From: Flavobacteriales bacterium UBA1494
GTDB taxonomy: Bacteria > Bacteroidota > Bacteroidia > Flavobacteriales_E > Vicingaceae
Assembly: GCA_905182175.1 (NCBI GenBank)
Contig: CAJJAT010000023.1
Span: 1-64,000, forward strand
Length of the DNA stretch: 64,000 nt
Direction: 5' to 3'
Shown piece after piece: positions 18,481-26,216 of the stretch (position 1 is its first letter; the number at the start of each line of letters is the position of its first letter). Under the pieces are notes generated by a model that saw nothing but the letters and a program-made list of their open reading frames with translations, did no database searches and was not told the origin of the DNA. The position numbers were made by a program, and so were the translations under genes.

Positions 18481-19374
18481 TAAATTACGTACGAAGTTTT
18501 CATAGAGACGAGACTCCTTCACTTCACCGCGTTTCGATCGTTATGACAAATTCAGTATCATTGGGAACGAAGTATGACTGAGGCAATCTAGTTTCTAATT
18601 TACATCTCTTCATTTTATCTCTTTCATCTTTTAGCCGCAAAAAACGAGACAAAACAAACTCATACTGCGAAGTCTTATTTCCCCCGAATTTGTAAACCTA
18701 AGTTCGGTTGGATGATTTTCGAGCGAAGCCCTCAACTTACCAAACTCTCTAAAATTTTACAGCTTTCTTCATATAACGATTTCAAGAGACAACTACCATA
18801 CACCCTGCGTTTTTAATTGAACAGATTGCCTCTCTCCTAAGGTTGAGCAAGCGCAATGACGAATTCAATATCATTGCGAAGGAGGAACGGCGGTGGCAAT
18901 CTGTTCCAAACAAACGCTACTCCTAAAGCATAATAGCTTCTCGACACAACTAAAAATTTGGTTTGTACACTTTCCGTGTAAAACTCATATTCCTTGAAGA
19001 TTTCGATAATTCAATTATTAAGGTATTCTCTGATATCATTAATATTTAGAGTATCCAATATCATTAAAGTAAAATTTAACCTTTTTACCAGATATAAATT
19101 TTAAAAGTACAGCGAACTAACAGACTCTTCGATCAATGACAAAGGGTTTAGAGAATCTTGTAGGACTTTAAAAGCTCTTGAATCAAAATATCCCTTCAAT
19201 TGTGAATCGCTCCCTTTTTGATCACCATCAATTATTTAATTAATGGCACAAGTCAGTTCTTCTTTATGACTACTAGTCAGTTCTTCGCACTTCACTACAT
19301 TACGGATTAAATCCTTTAGCTCTCGGCATTAAGCGCCCGAACTAAATTTACAAATAAGCCCTGCATAACATTAC
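18481..19374. other. 894-bp intergenic region with degenerate repeats
   Basis: No gene is supported. The region holds one clear palindromic repeat (18819-18906) and a degenerate relative near 18545-18600, where GACAAATTCAGTATCATTGG and GGCAATCTAG parallel words of the first. The rest is low-complexity AT-rich sequence. Confidence 0.6.
18819..18906. repeat. Nested palindromic intergenic repeat
   Basis: GAACAGATTGCC (18819-18830) pairs perfectly with GGCAATCTGTTC (18895-18906), and inside it CGCAATGA (18852-18859) pairs with TCATTGCG (18871-18878). The words ATTGCGAAGGAGGAACGG and GGCAATCTG are like a common family of dispersed bacterial palindromes (ATTGCGAGGAACGAAGCAATCTG type), recalled from general knowledge. 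It is probably a non-autonomous repeat able to fold as RNA. Confidence 0.7.
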
Positions 19375-20922
19375 TTATTCCTCAACCTTCATAGCTTCTC
19401 TGTACACCTCAAAATTTGGTTCGTACTCCCTCTTTAAAAGCTTCGCCTCAAACCAATCGTGGAAAAGGATTAACTCGGGTGAATCTGGATTCCAAGCGTA
19501 TTTTTTATTGGTTGATTTTAGCTTGTCTAGTTCGTTTGCAACAACAATTGCCGTGATACTAAAATTATAATTATTTTTGTCTAATTCCAAGAGTACTTTC
19601 AGCACGAGTTTATCTCTCTCTCGAACTTCATACTGCTTAGCTGTTCGTTCCAAGTATTTCCTAAAACTCTCCATGTCATAGTCAATCATATTTAACTTCA
19701 ACATTTCAATGGAACACAGCAAACGCATAATTCGAATCCAAACGTTCCAGCCTTCTTTGTCTTTTTCAATTTCATTTTTTTGCAATAGCATCGTTTGAGC
19801 TTCTTTAAATTTATTTAAACCAAAATAAGCTATGGACTCAAAATACAAAACAATTGAGTTTTCGAATTTTAATGTAGCTAGGTGTTTAGTAAATTTTAAT
19901 AAATTCAATTTATCAATTGCTTCTACATATAAACCAGTTAGAATATAAATCTGAATTTTCTTAACATTTAAATCAATATAAATAAGACCTTCAACGCCTA
20001 TCCAATTGCTCGAATCACTAATTGCAGTTAGGGCATTTCCAAAATCTAATTGTTTTAGTTTAGATTCTGATAATAGCTTGTACATTATCGATATCCTATT
20101 CTTAGAATATAACGAGGGTGATTCCTTGATCAGTTTGATGAATTTATCAATTGTATTGTCGACTTGAAAATACTTGTTTTCAATATTTTCAACTTCCAGT
20201 TTCATAATATAGTAATAACTCAATATATTACTTGACTTAGTAGCTTCATAATAAATATACAACAAACTTAATTTATCTTTAATTGACTTATCAATCTCTC
20301 CTTTGTTGGATTTTCTATCTAGATTATACTCAAGCTCTCGCTGAATAGCTTTGGAATTATTAAGTAAACGTCTGCAGTTTTCATAAAATGCAATTTCTTC
20401 CTTGGAATCTTCGTATCCTTTCATTCCATGCATAGAATATGAAAGTGTTTGTTTAAAATACAAAGCTTCAAGTAGTTCGTTGTACAATTCGAATTTCTTA
20501 GCTCTTCTAATAATATTTATAAAAATACTTTCAGACCTCAAGATCAAACCTCGTCCCGCTATTATTTGCGCTTGCGAAAGCATTTTATTAAGATGAAATT
20601 TCGTTTTAAAAAGGTCTGGATACGAGTTTTTTCTACTAATATTTACGTCGACAATCAAGGATTCTTGAATTCTTTCTGTTGTCCGGCGAATTAATTTATT
20701 GAAGGAATCGTCCGTTGAGTCAGGAGATACTCGTTTTTTTAGTTTCCCATAATTTTGTATGTTATTAATTTTAACATACTTGTACAGTTGAAACATTTTT
20801 CGACGGTTCACCGTATGATTAGATTCATATGCCTTCAAGTGTTTTCTAGCTACATCTAATTCAGGTCCTTTTAACACTTGAATAATATCTAGTAATTGAC
20901 TTAAATATCTCTTTTTTTCCAT
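19375..20922 (-). CDS. Helical, TPR-like protein of unknown function (515 aa)
   Basis: I do not recognise this family. The 515-residue product is almost entirely helical, lysine- and leucine-rich, with no signal peptide or membrane segment. Segments such as YILTGLYVEAIDKLNLLKF and AYFGLNKFKEAQTMLLQK have the spacing of TPR helices. The N-terminal 130 residues (YLSQLLDIIQVLKGPELDVA, RTTERIQESLIVDVNI) may be a separate helical domain. Codon use is very AT-rich. A perfect -7 box TATTTTTG at 20937-20944 and a TTGTCCAA word lie just upstream. It is divergent from a small secreted peptide and a second helical protein, which may be distantly related to it. A scaffold or peptide-sensing role is only a guess. 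Confidence 0.8.
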   Translation of the reverse strand: MEKKRYLSQLLDIIQVLKGPELDVARKHLKAYESNHTVNRRKMFQLYKYVKINNIQNYGKLKKRVSPDSTDDSFNKLIRRTTERIQESLIVDVNISRKNSYPDLFKTKFHLNKMLSQAQIIAGRGLILRSESIFINIIRRAKKFELYNELLEALYFKQTLSYSMHGMKGYEDSKEEIAFYENCRRLLNNSKAIQRELEYNLDRKSNKGEIDKSIKDKLSLLYIYYEATKSSNILSYYYIMKLEVENIENKYFQVDNTIDKFIKLIKESPSLYSKNRISIMYKLLSESKLKQLDFGNALTAISDSSNWIGVEGLIYIDLNVKKIQIYILTGLYVEAIDKLNLLKFTKHLATLKFENSIVLYFESIAYFGLNKFKEAQTMLLQKNEIEKDKEGWNVWIRIMRLLCSIEMLKLNMIDYDMESFRKYLERTAKQYEVRERDKLVLKVLLELDKNNYNFSITAIVVANELDKLKSTNKKYAWNPDSPELILFHDWFEAKLLKREYEPNFEVYREAMKVEE

Positions 20923-20927
20923 TTCTA

Positions 20928-20935
20928 TTGTCCAA
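20928..20935. promoter_or_regulatory. TTGTCCAA motif, copy 1
   Basis: First of three exact copies of this 8-mer in the intergenic DNA of this locus. It lies between the -7 box and the ATG of the 515-residue gene, where a bound protein could block transcription. Confidence 0.35.
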
Positions 20936-20936
20936 G

Positions 20937-20944
20937 CAAAAATA
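20937..20944 (-). promoter_or_regulatory. -7 element TATTTTTG of the 515-residue gene
   Basis: Perfect TAnnTTTG on the minus strand, 14 nt before the ATG at 20922. Confidence 0.6.
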
Positions 20945-21024
20945 AAGAAAAGACTTCTACTCCAAATTGTTAAAATTTCATTAACCCTGTTAATGTCGTT
21001 TTAATTATCCGCTAATCAGCGTTT

Positions 21025-21032
21025 TTGTCCAA
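21025..21032. promoter_or_regulatory. TTGTCCAA motif, copy 2
   Basis: Exact copy, 22 nt before the ATG of the small peptide gene at 21055. The preceding GTTTTTG could alternatively be a -33 element. Confidence 0.35.
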
Positions 21033-21054
21033 ATTATAAGTTACAAACAGTGGT

Positions 21055-21267
21055 ATGTTTGCAAAGAGAAGTGAAATAACTAAAAAAATTACTATGACTA
21101 CATTGATTATATTACTGATGAGCTTATTAGGTCATGGAACTACTGCAAATTTTGCAGATATGAATGAAGCAGAACTAAACCATGAAATTGAAATGGCACA
21201 GGCTCAAGATGGCGGAGGAACTCAAGGATGGGATTTTCCAGGTGTAGCTTCAAACCCAACACAATAA
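21055..21267 (+). CDS. Small secreted peptide of unknown function (70 aa)
   Basis: Seventy residues with a basic start (MFAKRSEITKK), a hydrophobic core (MTTLIILLMSLLGHG) and a likely cleavage site near TTA-NFA. The predicted mature peptide of about 40 residues is acidic, then ends in Gly-rich GGGTQGWDFPGVASNPTQ. An internal ATG at 21094 would give only the hydrophobic part onwards. It is not a recognised family. A strong hairpin at 21312-21356 follows and TTGTCCAA words flank it on both sides. Lying between two large helical proteins, it could be a signal or a processed peptide, but that is speculation. The signal-peptide pattern and isolated start make it likely to be a real gene. Confidence 0.55.
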   Translation: MFAKRSEITKKITMTTLIILLMSLLGHGTTANFADMNEAELNHEIEMAQAQDGGGTQGWDFPGVASNPTQ

Positions 21268-21300
21268 TAGTAAGTAAAAAATATATTTAGCAGGAATCAT

Positions 21301-21308
21301 TTGTCCAA
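21301..21308. promoter_or_regulatory. TTGTCCAA motif, copy 3
   Basis: Exact copy between the small peptide gene and its hairpin. A fourth, variant site TTGTCCCAAATATTGGGCAA follows at 21380-21399 and is itself palindromic (CCCAA-ATA-TTGGG). Confidence 0.35.
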
Positions 21309-21311
21309 TAA

Positions 21312-21356
21312 ATAATACACTTAATCAATTTTAAATAAATTGTTTAGGTGTATTAT
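21312..21356 (+). terminator. Long AT-rich hairpin after the small peptide gene
   Basis: ATAATACAC (21312-21320) pairs with GTGTATTAT (21348-21356), and the stem extends inward with a few mismatches. No clean T-tract follows, so it may be a terminator or an mRNA-stabilising hairpin. Confidence 0.5.
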
Positions 21357-21428
21357 CGTATTAAATTTAATTGATCTTATTGTCCCAAATATTGGGCAAA
21401 TGTCCTATAAATAGATAAGTAGTGTAGC

Positions 21429-21436
21429 TATGTTTG
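21429..21436 (+). promoter_or_regulatory. -7 element TATGTTTG of the 343-residue gene
   Basis: Perfect TAnnTTTG, 24 nt before ATG 21461. It overlaps the in-frame TTG at 21434, which therefore cannot be the start. Confidence 0.65.
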
Positions 21437-21460
21437 CAACGTACAATAAACACTGAACTT

Positions 21461-22492
21461 ATGCTTTCCGTAACTACTCTTGTAAATCAACTAACTACCA
21501 TGCAACAGCTAGCGTTAGAAAGGGATTTACAATCAAAAGTAGCCTACAACAGTTCAACATTGTCCGTGTACAGCAGCATGCTTTTTGGAGAGACAAAAAA
21601 GGAAATCATAGCTAACTGCTCATTAGACAACAAAAACTATCCAAAAAGAGAGCGTCCAATTTATCAAGCAATTTTGGATTTTTACGGGCTAAAACCTAAA
21701 ACTACAAAAGACCAATTGTTGTCAGACGTATATTTCGCGATTCATGAGGAAACTTACGAGACAAATTCAAGCAAAGTAAAAAAGTTAGACGAACTTTTTC
21801 ATCAATTAAAAAGAGCAAACCTAGAGCAAGAGTCAGCGGAATTGCTTTTAGAACTTACGACTTGCAGCGAAGCTTCACCTTTATACACTGTCTACAAGCA
21901 CCTATATGATAAATACAACGCTACAGAATTAAATAATAATCTCGCTTACCAAGCATTTGAAAAATTAAACATTCAACTTTCTAATTTCTTAAATGGTAAT
22001 TTGAAAAATTACAGGGTTAGAGATTTAATTACAACCTACAAAGAGGTGCGAAGTATTCACCTTGAGAACGTAAACAGAGTTTCAGAAAGTATCTTAAATG
22101 TTAGCATGCTTTTGTTGGCCAACTATTGCGGACAAACCCAATTGCTAAACGAAAACAAATGGGATTTAAGCAACCTACTTGAAATTTGTAAAACACAAAT
22201 TAAAGATTTACCATTTGGAGTAGAACGTATGTTTATTCAAAATACTTTTGACAATACGCTGAAAAACGCAATACAAAAAGAGAATTTAGAAATATCTACA
22301 TTATCACTAAGGAAACTAGAGTTAACTAAAAATCACCCTTCCCATTATAATTTTGGCTTAGAAATAGCTAAAAGATCAGCAACTAAGCAAATAACACAAA
22401 GAGAGAACCTAATTAGCGGCTTCGTAAGAAGAATTACTACTACTATTTCAATCAAGCAAAACTCCATTATACAATCTCCTAACAGGATTTAA
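21461..22492 (+). CDS. Helical protein of unknown function (343 aa)
   Basis: I do not recognise this family. The ATG at 21461 gives MLSVTTLVNQLTTMQQLAL; the longer frame from TTG 21434 is ruled out by the promoter box overlapping it. The product is a soluble all-helical protein: ELFHQLKRANLEQESAELLL and LYTVYKHLYDKYNATELNNN resemble helical-repeat hairpins, and the C-terminus is basic (FVRRITTTISIKQNS). The general layout (N-terminal helices, then an ELL-rich repeat) resembles the divergent 515-residue neighbour, so the two may be distant paralogues. A clear terminator at 22544-22574 follows. Function unknown. Confidence 0.8.
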   Translation: MLSVTTLVNQLTTMQQLALERDLQSKVAYNSSTLSVYSSMLFGETKKEIIANCSLDNKNYPKRERPIYQAILDFYGLKPKTTKDQLLSDVYFAIHEETYETNSSKVKKLDELFHQLKRANLEQESAELLLELTTCSEASPLYTVYKHLYDKYNATELNNNLAYQAFEKLNIQLSNFLNGNLKNYRVRDLITTYKEVRSIHLENVNRVSESILNVSMLLLANYCGQTQLLNENKWDLSNLLEICKTQIKDLPFGVERMFIQNTFDNTLKNAIQKENLEISTLSLRKLELTKNHPSHYNFGLEIAKRSATKQITQRENLISGFVRRITTTISIKQNSIIQSPNRI

Positions 22493-22543
22493 TTGGTTAA
22501 TAAAGTAGTTTCGGAGTAAATAACTCTAATGGAAACATTTTGC

Positions 22544-22574
22544 AACCCTTGAAGGCATTCCAACTTCAAGGGTT
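22544..22574 (+). terminator. Intrinsic terminator after the 343-residue gene
   Basis: AACCCTTGAAG (22544-22554) pairs with CTTCAAGGGTT (22564-22574), a perfect 11-bp stem followed by a T-run. It also lies two bases past the end of the convergent pafA gene. Confidence 0.9.
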
Positions 22575-22576
22575 TT

Positions 22577-24175
22577 TTATTGCCCAAAAAGTTCTTCAAT
22601 AGGCTTGGCTAGTAGTCCCTGATTCATTTGAAAACCAAATAATAGTGATAAACTCGAAACAATAGAAGTCACAGGATAAGGCTTTACTACTTCTGCTTTC
22701 CGAATTCCAAAACCGTAAAAAAGTAAAGGAACATGAGTATCATATTTATAAGGTGATCCGTGAGTTGAGCCTTTATCTGAATAGCTTGACCAGTTTGCCT
22801 CTTCAATTAATATTAAGTCTCCACTTCTTTTGGGATGGTAACCACGAATTGCCAATTGTTCTCTTTCGTCTAGAGAATTTGAAGTACATTCAGAATCTAA
22901 AACTCTTGCAATACCTTCTTGTTTTGTAAGCCAGTTGGCGCAAATTACTTTTAACTTTAAGTACTGGTCATTTTTAAGGGTTTTCAAGCTATCACTGAAG
23001 TATAAATTCAAGTTCATCAGCTTTGAAATCCAGTTATCATTAAATCCTTCTGCTGCAATTAACCTCTCCAATTCCTTCTGCATTGTTCTTTCATTCAACT
23101 GTCCATTTGGAATTCCTTTATCTTGTAAATACGCTCTCGGCATACCTGCACCATGATCTGAAGTTAAAAGTACTGTATACTGTTTTTTTCCAACTTGCTC
23201 ATCTAGAAATACCAACAAATTTGCTATTGTTTGGTCTAGTTTAATATAGGTATCGTGTACCTCAACCGACTGCACACCAAAGCGATGCCCAACATAATCT
23301 GTAGCAGAAAAGCTCAATGACACAAAGTCAGTAAATTCGTCCTTCCCTATGCTCTCATTTTTTATTAAGACTTTAAATAAATCGGCACTCATCTGATTTC
23401 CTTGTGGTACTTTTTTCAAAATTCCCCAATCTGTTTCCTTTTGCGCCTCTACCAAATTATAAGGAAAAACAGTATTTGACTTTTTCGTTAGTGAATATTC
23501 GTAGTTATTTAAGTCAGGAATACTCTCTTCATATTCAGAGATATTTTTAGATAATTTCCATCCATCTTTTAAATACAAATTCGATTTATCCTGCGCATTA
23601 AACTCTTTTAACCAATAAGGGTTTTTTTTAGCATAATAATCGTCTGAAACCCAAATTCCCTCTTCACTACTAAACCAATATGCTCCATCTGCTAAATGCC
23701 CTGCAGGTAAAATTGCACCCCTGTCTTTTAATGAGATGCCAAAGTTTTTTGATTTAAAATTTGAGAACTGCTTCATCGCATCACCCAAAGTTTCTACCAA
23801 CAGTCGACTTGGATTGTATCTTTTTTTTCCGTCTTCTTCAAGCTCTACGCAATATACCCCTACATTTTTAGATCTTTGAAACCAATTGTTCCCTACAATG
23901 CCGTGAACAGATGGAGATGTTCCTGTAAAAATAGTTGCATGTCCGGGGCCAGTATAAGTTGGTTTATAAGAATAATGTACATTTTTACAATTGACTCCTT
24001 CTCTCATGATTTTCTTAAAACCATCGTTTCCAAAGTCGTTATAAAAACGAGTTAAATAATCGTAACGCATTTGATCCACCACAATTCCTACAATTAATTT
24101 GGGTCGCGCAATTTCTTGTGACTGCAAACTTAATATAGTAAGCGAAAACAGTGCTCCTAAAAATTTCAATTTCAT
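22577..24175 (-). CDS. pafA: PafA-like alkaline phosphatase
   Basis: A 532-residue exported metallo-phosphatase of the alkaline phosphatase superfamily. A signal peptide (MKLKFLGALFSLTILSLQS) precedes KLIVGIVVDQMRYDYLTRF, with the first metal-binding Asp. The nucleophile Thr is in PTYTGPGHATIFTG (about Thr75). Metal-binding residues follow in FSATDYVGHRFG and LLTSDHGAGMPRA, and the last His in GSTHGSPYKYDTHVPL. This pattern is that of the phosphate-insensitive PafA enzymes of flavobacteria. It is the last gene of the obgE-PAP2-crcB-pafA operon, starting 4 nt after crcB. The enzyme would release phosphate from organic esters in the periplasm. Confidence 0.9.
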   Translation of the reverse strand: MKLKFLGALFSLTILSLQSQEIARPKLIVGIVVDQMRYDYLTRFYNDFGNDGFKKIMREGVNCKNVHYSYKPTYTGPGHATIFTGTSPSVHGIVGNNWFQRSKNVGVYCVELEEDGKKRYNPSRLLVETLGDAMKQFSNFKSKNFGISLKDRGAILPAGHLADGAYWFSSEEGIWVSDDYYAKKNPYWLKEFNAQDKSNLYLKDGWKLSKNISEYEESIPDLNNYEYSLTKKSNTVFPYNLVEAQKETDWGILKKVPQGNQMSADLFKVLIKNESIGKDEFTDFVSLSFSATDYVGHRFGVQSVEVHDTYIKLDQTIANLLVFLDEQVGKKQYTVLLTSDHGAGMPRAYLQDKGIPNGQLNERTMQKELERLIAAEGFNDNWISKLMNLNLYFSDSLKTLKNDQYLKLKVICANWLTKQEGIARVLDSECTSNSLDEREQLAIRGYHPKRSGDLILIEEANWSSYSDKGSTHGSPYKYDTHVPLLFYGFGIRKAEVVKPYPVTSIVSSLSLLFGFQMNQGLLAKPIEELFGQ

Positions 24176-24179
24176 GATT

Positions 24180-24551
24180 CTAGTTTTGTTTAAACAACAT
24201 AAATAAAGACCCTAAACCAGCAGTGATACTAATTATAACATTTAGAATTGCAAAAGCTACATTTCCTTGTTTTATTAATTCAAATGTTTCTATGCTAAAA
24301 GTTGAAAATGTACTTAACCCTCCGCAAAGTCCAACCACTAAAAACAGGTACAAAGTCTTTTGGCTTGCATCAAGTTTCAGGTTAAATTGATACACCAAAA
24401 AGCCAACAAGAGAACAAGCAAGTAGGTTTGCGACTAAAGTTCCAACAGGAAAATTAGTTTCAAAAATTTGGGTGGAAAATTTCCCGATTAAAAAACGGAG
24501 TACTGCTCCCATTCCTCCTCCTAAAAAAACAAACAACAAATTTTTAACCAT
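24180..24551 (-). CDS. crcB: Fluoride channel CrcB/Fluc
   Basis: A 123-residue, four-helix membrane protein that exports fluoride as a dual-topology dimer. It starts [20 protein letters not shown] and has the family blocks FPVGTLVANLLACSLVG and GLCGGLSTFSTFSIE, with the Phe residues of the fluoride path. It overlaps the PAP2 gene by 8 nt, so it is translated from the same operon. No fluoride riboswitch is visible in front, and none is expected inside the operon. Single-copy crcB genes are the dual-topology type; none other is present in this window. Confidence 0.93.
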   Translation of the reverse strand: MVKNLLFVFLGGGMGAVLRFLIGKFSTQIFETNFPVGTLVANLLACSLVGFLVYQFNLKLDASQKTLYLFLVVGLCGGLSTFSTFSIETFELIKQGNVAFAILNVIISITAGLGSLFMLFKQN

Positions 24552-25107
24552 GTTGAAAGTATTTTTGAATGGGTGAAGCTATTCGATATATCGCAACAGA
24601 TATAAATACGCCCAAAATTGCTCCACATAAAATATCTAAAGGATAGTGAACTCCTAAATAGACTCGACTGTAAGAGACCAAACTAGCCCAAAACAGCAAT
24701 AAAATTAGTGCTTTTCGATTGATAAACATACCAAGTAATGTCGCTATAGCGAAAGAATTAGTAGCATGGCTGGAAACAAAACCAAACCGACCTCCGCATT
24801 TATTATTTACAGTATGCACCAAATCTTGAAGGTCTAAGTTATGACAAGGCCGCCAACGTTCAAAAACCTCTTTAAATAATTTTACCGAAAACTGATCTGC
24901 GAACGCAACAGTTACAGCCGCCGCCACAACAATTACCCACACTGATTTGCCGTATTTTTTAAAAACAACATACAATAAAAACAAGTACAATGGAATCCAC
25001 TGTAGTTTTCCTGAAACATGCCACATGATAAAATCTAACGCTTCGGAGTGAAATCCATTTAACAATAGAAATAAATCATGATCCCATTGTTCCAGAGTTT
25101 CAATCAT
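24544..25107 (-). CDS. PAP2-family membrane phosphatase
   Basis: A 187-residue protein with about five membrane helices and the three phosphatase motifs: [13 protein letters not shown] (K-x6-RP), FVSSHATNS (usually PSGH, here SSHA), and [12 protein letters not shown] (SR-x5-H-x3-D). Such enzymes dephosphorylate lipid pyrophosphates or lipid A on the outer face of the inner membrane. The exact substrate (undecaprenyl pyrophosphate, phosphatidyl phosphates or lipid A) cannot be told from sequence. It overlaps obgE by 8 nt upstream and crcB by 8 nt downstream, so it lies within a tight operon. Confidence 0.9.
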   Translation of the reverse strand: MIETLEQWDHDLFLLLNGFHSEALDFIMWHVSGKLQWIPLYLFLLYVVFKKYGKSVWVIVVAAAVTVAFADQFSVKLFKEVFERWRPCHNLDLQDLVHTVNNKCGGRFGFVSSHATNSFAIATLLGMFINRKALILLLFWASLVSYSRVYLGVHYPLDILCGAILGVFISVAIYRIASPIQKYFQHG

Positions 25108-26098
25108 TCGCTTCGTTAATTTTTTGCCACAACATGTCTTTCAATTCAACAATGTTATCCTGAACCATCGCAGATATGAAAATACATTCTTGCGGTGCAA
25201 TTATCTTCCTAATTTCATCTTTCAATTCATCGTCTAACAAGTCTGACTTTGAAATGGCAAGAATTCTATTTTTATCTAATAGTTCGGGATTGTGCTGTTT
25301 CAATTCATTTAACAAGACCTGGTATTCTTTAACAATATCATCACTATCCGCAGGAATTAAAAATAGAAGTACTGCGTTTCGTTCAATGTGTCTCAAAAAG
25401 CGGAGGCCTAAACCTTTTCCTTCGTGCGCTCCTTCAATAATCCCGGGAATATCCGCCATCACAAAAGACCTATGATTTCTATAGGCAACAATTCCCAAGT
25501 TCGGAGTTAAGGTGGTAAATGCGTAATCTGCTATTTCCGGCTTCGCCGCTGAAACAACCGATAAAAGCGTCGACTTTCCTGCATTTGGAAAACCAACCAA
25601 ACCAACATCTGCTAAAACTTTTAATTCTAATATCTTCCACTCTTCTCTACCATCTTCTCCGGTTTGAGCGTAACGTGGTGTTTGATTGGTAGATGATTTA
25701 AAATGAGAATTACCAAGACCTCCACGACCGCCCTTCAAAATTACATGCTCTTCGCCTTCCTCTAGCACTTCAAACATTATTTCACCAGTTTCAGCATCTT
25801 TCGCCACTGTACCAATTGGCACATCGACATATTGATCATCTCCTTCTGCCCCGCTTGAATTACTGTCGCCACCATTTGCTCCAGGTTTTGCAATTACATG
25901 CTTTTTGTACTTGAGATGTAATAAAGTCCACAACTGCTTGTTTCCGCGAACAATAATATGCCCCCCTCTTCCACCATCTCCGCCATCGGGACCACCCTTT
26001 GCGGTTAGTCTATCTCTTCGCAAATGATGAGAACCCGAGCCGCCTCGTCCTGATCTACAGCAAATTTTTACGTAATCAATGAAGTTGCTACTGGCCAT
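25100..26098 (-). CDS. obgE: Ribosome-assembly GTPase Obg/CgtA
   Basis: A 332-residue GTPase of 50S ribosome maturation and stress response. The glycine-rich Obg fold is at residues 1-158 ([38 protein letters not shown]). The G domain follows with [10 protein letters not shown] (G1), FTTLTPN (G2), [16 protein letters not shown] (G3) and SKSDLLD (G4). It lacks the variable C-terminal domain found in some Obg proteins, as is usual in Bacteroidota. It is the first gene of a four-gene minus-strand operon and has a perfect -7 box 13 nt before its ATG. Confidence 0.95.
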   Translation of the reverse strand: MASSNFIDYVKICCRSGRGGSGSHHLRRDRLTAKGGPDGGDGGRGGHIIVRGNKQLWTLLHLKYKKHVIAKPGANGGDSNSSGAEGDDQYVDVPIGTVAKDAETGEIMFEVLEEGEEHVILKGGRGGLGNSHFKSSTNQTPRYAQTGEDGREEWKILELKVLADVGLVGFPNAGKSTLLSVVSAAKPEIADYAFTTLTPNLGIVAYRNHRSFVMADIPGIIEGAHEGKGLGLRFLRHIERNAVLLFLIPADSDDIVKEYQVLLNELKQHNPELLDKNRILAISKSDLLDDELKDEIRKIIAPQECIFISAMVQDNIVELKDMLWQKINEAND

Positions 26099-26111
26099 TT
26101 TTTCTTTTTTG

Positions 26112-26119
26112 CAAAGGTA
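26112..26119 (-). promoter_or_regulatory. -7 element TACCTTTG of the obgE operon
   Basis: Perfect TAnnTTTG on the minus strand, 13 nt before the obgE ATG at 26098. Confidence 0.7.
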
Positions 26120-26216
26120 TTGATTCTACACTGATTTAACAGTACCGTATATTCTCAGAATTATAAAAAATAATACCCTCTAACGCAGACATTATTCAAC
26201 CGTTCGTCGAAAAAAA

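Noticed and set aside
24180-24551. Fluoride riboswitch for crcB
   Set aside because: The gene overlaps the upstream phosphatase gene inside an operon; there is no room for an aptamer and none was recognised.
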